This document shows, in pieces, positions 1 through 6,735 of a stretch of DNA of 8,175 nt. The first letter of the stretch is position 1, and every line of letters starts with the position of its first letter. Origin of the DNA: Bacteroidota bacterium (GTDB lineage: Bacteria; Bacteroidota; Bacteroidia; Chitinophagales; Saprospiraceae); the NCBI GenBank assembly GCA_018969455.1, contig JAGWYI010000169.1:1-8175 (forward strand), read 5' to 3'. The position numbers and the translations under genes are program-made. The notes below the pieces were generated by a model. The model made no database searches, was not told the origin of the DNA, and saw only the letters and a program-made list of their open reading frames with translations.

Positions 1-104
1 ATCTAAATACGTTGTCATTCGGCGGGTGGCTGTTACCGAAAAACCGGGAATTGGAACCAAAAAGCGGTTTGGCGGGTTCAGTTAATTTTCGCAAAAGTGT
101 GTAA
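1..104. other. Left-edge stretch with short truncated open frames, not assignable
   Basis: Two plus-strand frames are open from the window edge. One ends in TAA at 83-85 and gives a 27-residue tail rich in K, R and G, ending RFGGFS. The other ends in TAA at 102-104 with a tail ending NFRKSV. Either could be the C-terminus of a gene lying mostly to the left. On the minus strand an ATG at 18-16 opens MTTYLD and runs off the edge, so a divergent gene start is also possible. None of the three is recognisable as a known family from so few residues. No strong hairpin with a T-run follows the plus-strand stops. Confidence 0.3.
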
Positions 105-120
105 TCGAATTTTGGAATGC

Positions 121-151
121 TTTTCACTTTACGTGGCTATTTGTTATTTTG
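121..151 (+). promoter_or_regulatory. Candidate Bacteroidota promoter for the pseudouridine synthase-plug-dtd cluster
   Basis: The Bacteroidota sigma consensus is TTTG, about 19 bases, then TAnnTTTG. Here TTTT (121-124) is followed by 19 bases and TTATTTTG (144-151), one mismatch in each box. A transcript would start near 156-158 and leave a leader of about 67 bases before the ATG at 225. It is the only promoter-like site I see ahead of the three plus-strand genes, whose internal gaps are too short for separate promoters. The match is imperfect and AT-rich DNA produces such boxes easily, so confidence is modest. Confidence 0.4.
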
Positions 152-186
152 CATTGAAATGCTTCCCAAGTGCTGAACAGAAGACT

Positions 187-212
187 TTCATGTGTTTCAA
201 CCCACACATGGA
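187..212 (+). repeat. Inverted repeat / hairpin in the presumed leader
   Basis: CATGTGT (189-195) is the exact reverse complement of ACACATG (204-210). The stem extends outward by a T-G wobble (188/211) and a T-A pair (187/212), giving about 9 pairs around an 8-base loop. It lies between the candidate promoter and the pseudouridine synthase ATG, 12 bases before the start codon. There is no T-run after it, so it is not an intrinsic terminator. It could be an RNA leader hairpin affecting ribosome access, a DNA operator, or chance. The structure is visible directly; any role is inference. Confidence 0.5.
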
Positions 213-224
213 TGCAAGGCGATT

Positions 225-890
225 ATGGAAATATTATTAGAAGACAAACATCTAATGGTGGTAAACAAGCCTGCGGGCTTGAGTTCCGAAAGTGGATATG
301 CAGCGCACCCGTCGATGGAAAAGGCTGTGCTTGCCTATCTTATGGAGCGTACGCGTCAGATACCGGGCGTAGACAAGTTTTACAAGGCGCCTTACTTGCG
401 GGCAGTGCATCGGCTCGATCGGCCTGCTTCGGGGATTATGGTATTTGCCAAAAACAAATCAACCCTTACGGAGCTGATGCGGCAGTTTGAAGCGGGAACT
501 GTTTTAAAGACCTATCTCGCCCAAACCGTGCATCCGCCTGCGGAGGAGACCGCCACCTTGCATCACTATATTCGGAAAGACGAAACTGGGAAATTGGCGA
601 TTGTAAGCGATAGACCGTCAATAGATGCCAAACCATGTAGTTTGACTTACCAAATTTTAGGGAGTTTTGGCGGGGAAACGCGTTTGCAGGTACAACCGCA
701 CACCGGGAAATTTCATCAGATCAGGGCGCAATTGGCTTTTATTGGTTGTCCAATTGTCGGAGACATTCAGTATGGTGCTGATCTTTGGCGCGATTTTGAA
801 ATAAAATTACACGCACATGCCCTGAATTTTATCCATCCATTCACAAGGAAAAATCTGCAATTTCTTTTAGATCCACCCAACCATTGGTAA
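225..890 (+). CDS. RluA-family RNA pseudouridine synthase
   Basis: The enzyme isomerises specific uridines in rRNA or tRNA to pseudouridine in the cytoplasm; which site cannot be told from the sequence. The 221-residue protein is a bare RluA-type catalytic domain without an N-terminal S4 RNA-binding domain, as in the short RluA/TruC-like members. It opens with the family's first strand (ILLEDKHLMVVNKPAGL). The catalytic block HRLDRPASGIMVFAK lies at about residues 62-76, with Asp65 as the expected catalytic aspartate. The late block HTGKFHQIR...GCPIVGDIQYGA and the closing LHAHALNFIHP are also typical. I chose the ATG at 225 because conserved sequence begins there; an in-frame GTG at 192 would add 11 residues unlike the family and falls in the leader hairpin. 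It is the first gene of the plus-strand cluster, with the plug gene 21 bases downstream. Family assignment is firm, subfamily is not. Confidence 0.93.
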   Translation: MEILLEDKHLMVVNKPAGLSSESGYAAHPSMEKAVLAYLMERTRQIPGVDKFYKAPYLRAVHRLDRPASGIMVFAKNKSTLTELMRQFEAGTVLKTYLAQTVHPPAEETATLHHYIRKDETGKLAIVSDRPSIDAKPCSLTYQILGSFGGETRLQVQPHTGKFHQIRAQLAFIGCPIVGDIQYGADLWRDFEIKLHAHALNFIHPFTRKNLQFLLDPPNHW

Positions 891-911
891 GACTTAATAA
901 CTCGACCAAAT

Positions 912-2180
912 ATGCGTTATTTGCTTTTTTTATTCCTGTTTTTTAGGGAGATTCCCGTTTTTGCCCAAGAGGCTAATTTGGAAAACAACAATTATATTTA
1001 CGATTCCGACATTCGTTCTGCACAATTGCTGCTGGAAGGCGGATCGCTATTGTTACCCATCGTTGACCTGAATGCCGCAAATTATGTATTGCGGCTTCAA
1101 TTCGATCACCTGGGTGAGGATATCATGGATTATTCTTATGTTTTGATTCACTGTAACAGCGACTGGCAACCCTCCGAACTGGACGAATCTCAATACATAA
1201 GTGGATATGCCGAAAATCGGATTGACAGCATTCTGGTTTCGCAAGGTACCATCCTTGATTATACCCATTATTTTGTAAAATTACCCAATTCAAATGTTCA
1301 CTGGACCAAATCTGGAAATTATCTCCTCAAAGTAATTGACAATGCAAATGACCGCCAGGTGGTGCTTATGCGGCGTTTTTTGGTGGTTGAGCCACAATGG
1401 TCTATTGAACCCAAATTTGTGCAAGCGGCTGATGTGGCAAAACTCCACACACACCAGGAAATTGATCTGAATGTCAACTTCAAATCGTCCATTGTCCGCG
1501 CACCAATGACAGATGTTAAAATATTTATTCTTCAAAATAGCCGATGGGATAACTCCATTGGTCCGGTTGCTCCACGCGGAACGAGTGGCAATTTGGCTCA
1601 ATTCGACTATCAAGATAAATTGGTATTTCCCGCTGGTTTGGAATTCCGCGATTTCGACATCCGAACACTGGATTTTAAAGGAGATTTTATCAAACGTATT
1701 GATCGATTTCCCGATCGAATTGAGGTCACCTTAAAAACCGACCGTAGCCGATACGCAAGTCAATTGAATTCCCGACTCGATGTTAACGGTCGATATTTAA
1801 TTGATAACACTACCGTCAACCGGAACCTGCTTCAATCGGAATATTGTAAAGTGCTTTTTTCTATCAGTCAAAACGCACCCCTGGAAGATGAAGATGTGTA
1901 TATATTTGGAGAATTGACCGACTGGGATTTAAAACCTGAGTTTAAAATGGAATACAGTGAGGAAGCAAAAGCTTATTATTGCGAAACCTTGCTCAAACAA
2001 GGATACTATAATTATATGTATCAGGTTGTTGATCGCAATACTGGGCGCCCTTCCGATCATGGTTTTGAAGGAAACTGGTTTGAAACTGGAAATAAATACA
2101 CTATATTGGCCTACTATCGACCATTTAATACGCGTTACGACCGCTTAATGGCGACTATTACCATTGATACAAAACCTTGA
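912..2180 (+). CDS. Type IX secretion system plug protein (DUF5103 family)
   Basis: This 422-residue protein matches the family once called DUF5103. Its Flavobacterium johnsoniae member was shown to occupy and seal the SprA translocon of the type IX secretion system when PorV-bound cargo is absent. It starts with a signal-peptide-like segment (MRYLLFLFLFF, cleavage probably after VFAQ near residue 19), which is short and has Arg-Glu directly after the hydrophobic core. The N-terminal plug domain spans about residues 27-165 (NYIYDSDIRSAQLL, YVLIHCNSDWQPSEL, YFVKLPN). Around residues 318-375 lies a beta-sandwich reminiscent of carbohydrate-module/E-set folds (YIFGELTDW, GYYNYMYQVVD). The end carries the family signature GNWFETGNKYTILAYYRPFNTRYDRL. 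No T9SS C-terminal sorting domain is seen. It lies 21 bases after the pseudouridine synthase and 4 bases before dtd; no other T9SS gene is in view. Base composition is clearly more AT-rich than its neighbours. Family call is confident from recalled motifs; the sealing role is known from a homologue. Confidence 0.88.
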   Translation: MRYLLFLFLFFREIPVFAQEANLENNNYIYDSDIRSAQLLLEGGSLLLPIVDLNAANYVLRLQFDHLGEDIMDYSYVLIHCNSDWQPSELDESQYISGYAENRIDSILVSQGTILDYTHYFVKLPNSNVHWTKSGNYLLKVIDNANDRQVVLMRRFLVVEPQWSIEPKFVQAADVAKLHTHQEIDLNVNFKSSIVRAPMTDVKIFILQNSRWDNSIGPVAPRGTSGNLAQFDYQDKLVFPAGLEFRDFDIRTLDFKGDFIKRIDRFPDRIEVTLKTDRSRYASQLNSRLDVNGRYLIDNTTVNRNLLQSEYCKVLFSISQNAPLEDEDVYIFGELTDWDLKPEFKMEYSEEAKAYYCETLLKQGYYNYMYQVVDRNTGRPSDHGFEGNWFETGNKYTILAYYRPFNTRYDRLMATITIDTKP

Positions 2181-2184
2181 AGCT

Positions 2185-2637
2185 ATGCGTGTTGTTATTC
2201 AAAGGGTAAGCAGTGCCTCTGTTGAAATAGAGGGGGAAATTGTTGGCCAAATTGGTACTGGTTTGCTCATTCTCCTCGGAATTGAAGCAGCAGACGGGCC
2301 CGAGGACATAGATTGGTTGTGCCGAAAAATTGCGGCCCAGCGCGTTTTCTCCGATGAGGCCGGGCTCATGAACCTGTCTATTCAGGATATTCAGGGTGGC
2401 TTGTTGGTCGTTAGTCAATTTACATTGTTTGCCAGCACCAAAAAAGGCAACCGACCATCTTTTATCCGGGCTGCTCGGCCCGAGCAAGCCATACCGCTTT
2501 ATGAACAATTTGTGGCTACTTTGCGCAGCATATCGGGCCTGAAGGTGGCAACCGGCCAATTTGGCGCCGATATGAAAGTGGCCCTGCTTAACAACGGGCC
2601 GGTTACCATTCTGATGGATTCCAAGGAAAAAGAATAA
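2185..2637 (+). CDS. dtd: D-aminoacyl-tRNA deacylase
   Basis: Dtd hydrolyses D-amino acids (and glycine misacylated on tRNA-Ala) from tRNA, acting as a cytoplasmic chirality proofreader. The 150-residue length is close to the family's usual size of about 145-150. The sequence begins with the canonical MRVVIQRVSSASV. The active-site motif SQFT is at residues 77-80, the same numbering as in E. coli, followed by KKGNRPSF. NNGPVT at residues 136-141 contains the Gly-cisPro pair that gives the enzyme its selectivity for D-substrates. I placed the start at the ATG at 2185: the frame is open further upstream, but only with weak start codons inside the plug gene and no conserved residues. The 4-base gap to the plug stop suggests translational coupling. 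The gene ends 17 bases from the convergent cysS stop. Confidence 0.97.
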   Translation: MRVVIQRVSSASVEIEGEIVGQIGTGLLILLGIEAADGPEDIDWLCRKIAAQRVFSDEAGLMNLSIQDIQGGLLVVSQFTLFASTKKGNRPSFIRAARPEQAIPLYEQFVATLRSISGLKVATGQFGADMKVALLNNGPVTILMDSKEKE

Positions 2638-2641
2638 GGAT

Positions 2642-2665
2642 AAACTATTGAATATCAATTGGTTT
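2642..2665 (+). terminator. Imperfect hairpin between convergent dtd and cysS ends
   Basis: ATTGA (2647-2651) pairs with TCAAT (2655-2659) across an ATA loop. AAAC (2642-2645) can pair with GTTT (2662-2665) beyond a small internal loop. A run of six T (2663-2668) follows on the plus strand and is partly used in the outer stem. The hairpin spans the cysS stop codon (2655-2657). Such an element could end transcription of the plus-strand cluster, but the stem is AT-rich and imperfect and there is no T-run on the minus-strand side. It is a weak candidate only. Confidence 0.22.
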
Positions 2666-4160
2666 TTTCCCAGCGCACACCTTCTTTGCCGTCTTTTACA
2701 GCAATCCCCACTGCTGAAAGGCCATCGCGGATTTTGTCGCTGGTATTAAAGTCTTTTTGCGCGCGCGCTTGTGCGCGTATTTCCAAAATCAAATTCATTA
2801 ATCCCTCCACGGTGCCATCAGTGCCGGATTCGGCCTCTTCTTTCAAACCAAAAATATCGAAAATGAAATTTTGGAACACGGTTTTAATCCGTTCGAGTAC
2901 CCAAGGCGCCAATTCCCGCGCATCGAGTTGCTGGTTGGCGATTTTATGAATGTAACTTCCGATTTCATTGAGCGCCGCCAAGGCTACTGCTGTGTTGAAA
3001 TCATCGTCCATCCCATTGTAGGCTTGTTCTACCAAATCTAAAATAGCGCGGTCGGTGGCGCTTTCTGATCCGTCAAAATCTTCGGTATGTGGAGCAAGAC
3101 CATCGAGAATTTTGTACGTTTCCATCAAACGGCGATATCCTTTTTGCGCCGATTCAAGCCCGTGGTCGGTAATATCGAGCGGGCTGCGGTAATGGGCTTG
3201 TAACATGAAAAAGCGGATTTCCATGGGTGAATACCCTTTTTCAATGTGTTCGCTGGTTCCGGTAAACAATTGCTCTGGCGTAATGGTATTGCCATCGGAT
3301 TTGCTCATTTTTTTGCCATTCAGCAGCAACATATTGGTATGCAGCCAATAATTGGCAGGAGCATGGCCGCAAGATCCCAGGCTTTGCGCCACCTCATTTT
3401 CATGGTGCGGAAACTTGAGGTCGTTGCCGCCGCCGTGAATGTCGAAAGTTTGTCCGAGGTATTTGGTACTCATGGCCGAACATTCGAGGTGCCAGCCGGG
3501 AAACCCGACAGACCATGGACTTTTCCAAATCATTAAATCCTGTGGGCGGCCCTTCATCCAAATGGCAAAATCGGCCGGATGCTTTTTTTCTTCCTGGTTT
3601 TTCAACGCTCGGGTTTCTGTCAGGAGTTCTTCAATTACACGACCCGACAATTGACCATATTTTCCTGGGTTTTCTTCATTAAATTTTGAAACATCAAAAT
3701 AAATGGAGCCATTACGCTCGTACCCGTAACCCCGGTCAATGATGGCTTGAACCAAATCAATTTGCTCGGGAATATGACCGGTTGCGCGCGGTTCGATGCT
3801 GGGCGGCAGGGTATTGAAAATGCGCATCATGTCGTGAAAACCCACCGTGTATTTCTGGGCGACCTCCATGGGTTCAAGTTGGGCCACTTTGGATCCTTTG
3901 GCCATACGGTCTTCACCATCGTCGGTGAGGTGGCCAACATCGGTGATGTTGCGTACATAGCGCACTTTGTAGTGCAAATTCAATAAATAGCGGTAAATGA
4001 TGTCAAAACTCACAAATGTGCGGCAATTGCCGAGGTGCACATCGCTGTAAACGGTGGGCCCGCACACGTACATGCCCACGTATCCGGGCGTGAGGGGGGT
4101 AAAAATTTCCTTTTGGCCAGTCAGGCTGTTGTATAACTTGAGGGTACGTTCAGTGTTCAT
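2655..4160 (-). CDS. cysS: Cysteinyl-tRNA synthetase
   Basis: This class I aminoacyl-tRNA synthetase attaches cysteine to tRNA-Cys in the cytoplasm. The 501-residue protein is full length. The N-terminus (LKLYNSLTGQKE) is standard. HLGN at residues 42-45 is the HIGH signature and KMSKS lies at 284-288. The zinc ligands that recognise the substrate thiol are present: Cys33 (YVCGPTVY), Cys227 (GWHLECSAMS), His252 and Glu256 (FPHHENEVAQS). A helical anticodon-stem region follows from about residue 310, and the protein closes with the typical KIRDGLSAVGI...GVRWE. The start at 4160 is favoured because family homology begins almost at once and the next Met is residue 30. A consensus promoter box lies only 4 bases before the ATG, so the mRNA may be leaderless or nearly so. 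The TonB receptor gene upstream ends 28 bases away, so read-through could also contribute. Confidence 0.98.
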   Translation of the reverse strand: MNTERTLKLYNSLTGQKEIFTPLTPGYVGMYVCGPTVYSDVHLGNCRTFVSFDIIYRYLLNLHYKVRYVRNITDVGHLTDDGEDRMAKGSKVAQLEPMEVAQKYTVGFHDMMRIFNTLPPSIEPRATGHIPEQIDLVQAIIDRGYGYERNGSIYFDVSKFNEENPGKYGQLSGRVIEELLTETRALKNQEEKKHPADFAIWMKGRPQDLMIWKSPWSVGFPGWHLECSAMSTKYLGQTFDIHGGGNDLKFPHHENEVAQSLGSCGHAPANYWLHTNMLLLNGKKMSKSDGNTITPEQLFTGTSEHIEKGYSPMEIRFFMLQAHYRSPLDITDHGLESAQKGYRRLMETYKILDGLAPHTEDFDGSESATDRAILDLVEQAYNGMDDDFNTAVALAALNEIGSYIHKIANQQLDARELAPWVLERIKTVFQNFIFDIFGLKEEAESGTDGTVEGLMNLILEIRAQARAQKDFNTSDKIRDGLSAVGIAVKDGKEGVRWEKTN

Positions 4161-4164
4161 GCTG

Positions 4165-4195
4165 CAAAGGTAAGATTAGGGATTTGAATTAAAAA
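4165..4195 (-). promoter_or_regulatory. Bacteroidota-type promoter of cysS
   Basis: On the minus strand, TACCTTTG (4172 down to 4165) fits the Bacteroidota -7 consensus TAnnTTTG exactly. TTTT (4195-4192) lies 19 bases upstream, one base from the -33 consensus TTTG. The -33 box overlaps the end of the receptor gene. The -7 box ends 4 bases before the cysS ATG, which places the expected transcription start at or within a few bases of the start codon. Sequences of the form TAnCTTTGCAnnATG are familiar ahead of genes in this phylum, which supports the call. Confidence 0.68.
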
Positions 4196-4198
4196 TCC
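4180..4198 (-). repeat. Inverted repeat spanning the receptor stop codon and the cysS promoter
   Basis: GGATTT (4180-4185) is the exact reverse complement of AAATCC (4193-4198), around a 7-base AT-only-but-one loop (GAATTAA). The arms cover the last codons and TAA stop (4191-4189) of the receptor gene and the upstream part of the cysS promoter, including part of its -33 box. In the minus-strand transcript it would form a 6-pair hairpin not followed by a clean U-run, so it is at best a weak terminator. It could equally be an operator or chance. Confidence 0.35.
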
Positions 4199-6732
4199 AT
4201 GCGGATACGGAAATTGATGCGCCGTCCAGTAAGATAATTCGGGATGGCATACTGGGTATTGGTGATCGTTTTAATCCAAAGATTGGATGCTTCGTTGGCA
4301 ACCTGCAAGAGATTAAAAACCTCAATGCTTGCCCAGGTATCACGTGTAAAGCGCAAAAAATGATGTGGATGACGGGTCAACCATGCCTGTTTCCACAATT
4401 GGAAGCCAAACCCGGTATCCACCCTGTGATAGGGTTTAAAACGATAGGTATTGCGGTACACGATGTTGTTATCAACCAATCCGAAGGGCAATCCGGTTCC
4501 AACGGTCAAATTTAAATGCATGCGCACGTTCTCATTTCGGCGCAAATGATCCTGAAAATATACCGACATATTCATAAGTCGATCAGTTGGGCGAGGCACA
4601 TCCTTTACTTTTCGGCCTTCTTTGTCGCCTACCTTGCGTATCATGTGTTGCACGCCATAAAGTTGTTCGCGCGTGCGCAGGAAAGATAGATTGATCCAGC
4701 TTTCTGCGCCTTTCACAAACGCTCCATTCAAACGAAGGTCCAATCCGGTGGCGTAACCGCGAGAATCATTTTTCCCTGAATACCGGATGCGCACATTGTC
4801 GAGGTCAAACGAAACCAGATCCCACATTTTTTTGTAATACAATTCGGTGATGAGCCGCATTTTAACGGGCCTGTGTTTTCCCCATAGGAAGTCATAGGTA
4901 AAACCGCCTACCACATGCGCCGATTTTTGGGCTTGTACATTCGGATTGACTATTCCGTTGGGCGCTCTTAATTCGCGGTAAAAAGCAGGTTGATAGTACA
5001 TGCCTGTTGCCAAACGCCAGGAAATATCTTTTTGGATGTTGAGGGGTTTGTACAGAATTTGCGCCCGCGGCGTTACAAAACCCTCGTTGTTGAGCGACCA
5101 GTATTGCCCGCGCAGCCCGGCAATTACCTGCAATTCGCGCACCCCATCTTTTCTCCAGGTCCAGGTATCCTGAAATGAACCACTAAATCGAGCGCTTTCC
5201 AGCGCATTGCGGGTTTTTAGGGTGCGCCGCACGAAGAGCGCATTGGTATCGTAAGGCAAAGAATACAAGGCCGAATCGAGCCGCTCCCACTCATTTATTT
5301 TGTCGGTAATTTGTTCAACCTGGGCCTTGGTCGACCATTGCAAAAAATGGCTTCGCACCAGCCCCTCCTCGGGTTTGTCGTGCTGAAATTCGATGCCGCC
5401 TTTATATTCCACATTGCGCACCGCAACCGTCAGGTAATCGCGTACCCAGGTTTGCTGGGTGCCTGTTCCGAGAATGTTAACGATTTCACCAAAATTGTCA
5501 GAACCCAAATTGGTATCAAGTTCTCCAAGGATATAGGAACCCAAAATATCAAAACGTTCATTCTCACGGCTTTGCCATACGGAGGCCAAAAATTTGTGAT
5601 ACAAAGGATTGTGCACTCTTTCAGGCAAATAAGTAAAGGAAACTCCAGCCATGGTTTGGGTAAAATCATCTACCTCCTGCCCTTCAAAGGCTGTGCGGAT
5701 TTGCAAGGCGTAATCGATCAAACCAAAGGCGCGCGACAAACTTTCCGGTTGAAACCGATACACCGAGCGATTGAAATTTCCTATTAAACCAATTTGCCAA
5801 CTTCGACTGAGGTCGTACGTCAAATAGGTTTGAATATCGGTAAAATCAGGCTGGTACTGGCCTTTTACGTCGAGGCTGCCCAGCAGCAGACGGGTGGTTT
5901 TGTATCGCGCACCTACCAGGTATCGGAAAGCACGGTAGCTGTCTTTTTTCGGCTTGATGCTGCCTTCAATATGGGCATTGGCCCCCAAAAGGCTCGCGCT
6001 CGCACTCGCGCGCAAGCTATCGGGGCGTTTGTATTTCACATCCAGCACCGAAGATAGTTTGTCGCCGTATTTGCTTTGAAAACCGCCCGAAGAAAAGGAA
6101 AGATCACGAATGAGGTCGATGTTGGGAAATGTAAGGCCCTCCTGTTGTCCGGCACGGATCAATTGCGGGCGATAGATCTCAAAATCGTTGACGTACACCA
6201 GATTTTCATCGTAATTGCCGCCGCGCACCTGGTATTGCGAACTCAATTCGCCCCCGGTTCCGGTATTGGTGCCCAATGCAAGGTGTGGAAGCACACTTTC
6301 CAGATTGCCCGTAGTACTGGGAAGGAGCCGCAAGTCTTTCAGGTTTCTTTCCTTGATCATGGAGGTTTCTTCCAAACGGCGCTCTTTGATGACCACTTCG
6401 AGGTTGGATTGTACAGGCGCCATGCTCACATCGAGCACAAAACGGGCGCCCGGGTTCAGGGGAATCAAATCGGCGCTGTGTTCTTTGTAGGCCACGCGGC
6501 GAAAACCCAGGGTAAGGCGTTGATTGGCAGGAACTTGTATGGCGAAGTAGCCTCTTTCGTCGGTGCTTACCGCCTGTTTGGTTCCTTTGATAAAAACGGT
6601 CACCAACTCAACCGCCTGCTGATTGGAGGCGTCGGAAATGGTGCCGGTTACCGTAGCCGTTTGTTGGGCGCTCACCACTCCAGTCCACAGGGCAGCCGTG
6701 AACAACAACACAAATTTTAAGCCTGACTTCAT
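4189..6732 (-). CDS. TonB-dependent outer-membrane receptor with carboxypeptidase-regulatory-like domain
   Basis: An 847-residue outer-membrane active transporter, energised by TonB-ExbBD, of a type widespread in Bacteroidota. A signal peptide covers about residues 1-22 (hydrophobic VLLFTAALW, cleavage near VSA-QQ). A CarboxypepD_reg-like beta-sandwich follows at about 26-105 (TVTGTISDASNQQAVELVTV, STDERGYFAI). LEVVI at 111-115 is a plausible TonB box. The plug domain runs from about 130 to 235, with the conserved SSQYQVRGGNYDENLVYVND, EIYRP, AGQQEGL and SSGGFQSKYGDKLSSVLD. The rest is the beta-barrel, ending in aromatic RIRMDF as outer-membrane barrels do. The start codon is 3 bases after the mutase stop, so co-transcription and probably translational coupling are expected. 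There is no SusD partner, so it is not a SusC/SusD glycan pair. Substrate is unknown: the neighbouring cobalamin enzyme is suggestive, but the plug sequence and extra N-terminal domain do not look like BtuB. Confidence 0.93.
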   Translation of the reverse strand: MKSGLKFVLLFTAALWTGVVSAQQTATVTGTISDASNQQAVELVTVFIKGTKQAVSTDERGYFAIQVPANQRLTLGFRRVAYKEHSADLIPLNPGARFVLDVSMAPVQSNLEVVIKERRLEETSMIKERNLKDLRLLPSTTGNLESVLPHLALGTNTGTGGELSSQYQVRGGNYDENLVYVNDFEIYRPQLIRAGQQEGLTFPNIDLIRDLSFSSGGFQSKYGDKLSSVLDVKYKRPDSLRASASASLLGANAHIEGSIKPKKDSYRAFRYLVGARYKTTRLLLGSLDVKGQYQPDFTDIQTYLTYDLSRSWQIGLIGNFNRSVYRFQPESLSRAFGLIDYALQIRTAFEGQEVDDFTQTMAGVSFTYLPERVHNPLYHKFLASVWQSRENERFDILGSYILGELDTNLGSDNFGEIVNILGTGTQQTWVRDYLTVAVRNVEYKGGIEFQHDKPEEGLVRSHFLQWSTKAQVEQITDKINEWERLDSALYSLPYDTNALFVRRTLKTRNALESARFSGSFQDTWTWRKDGVRELQVIAGLRGQYWSLNNEGFVTPRAQILYKPLNIQKDISWRLATGMYYQPAFYRELRAPNGIVNPNVQAQKSAHVVGGFTYDFLWGKHRPVKMRLITELYYKKMWDLVSFDLDNVRIRYSGKNDSRGYATGLDLRLNGAFVKGAESWINLSFLRTREQLYGVQHMIRKVGDKEGRKVKDVPRPTDRLMNMSVYFQDHLRRNENVRMHLNLTVGTGLPFGLVDNNIVYRNTYRFKPYHRVDTGFGFQLWKQAWLTRHPHHFLRFTRDTWASIEVFNLLQVANEASNLWIKTITNTQYAIPNYLTGRRINFRIRMDF

Positions 6733-6735
6733 ATG

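Noticed and set aside
192..224. Upstream GTG start for the pseudouridine synthase (11 extra residues)
   Set aside because: The added residues do not resemble the family, the GTG lies in the hairpin stem, and conserved sequence begins at the ATG at 225.
2158..2658. Minus-strand open frame of 166 codons opposite dtd
   Set aside because: It covers the confidently identified dtd in antisense and shows no recognisable domain; dtd explains the region.
5990..6020. GC-rich repeated CGCTCGC-like stretch in the receptor gene
   Set aside because: It simply encodes a short alternating Ser-Ala segment (RASASAS) at the start of the barrel and is not a separate repeat element.
6076..6720. Long plus-strand open frame (214 codons) opposite the receptor gene, plus similar ones at 5311-5787 and 7751-8122
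   Set aside because: They lie entirely antisense to strongly conserved genes, have no family-like motifs, and arise from the codon pattern of the opposite strand.
4189..6732. Reading the TonB receptor as the cobalamin transporter BtuB because it follows a B12 enzyme
   Set aside because: The N-terminal carboxypeptidase-regulatory-like domain and the 847-residue length fit a general Bacteroidota receptor family, not the shorter BtuB; adjacency alone is not enough.
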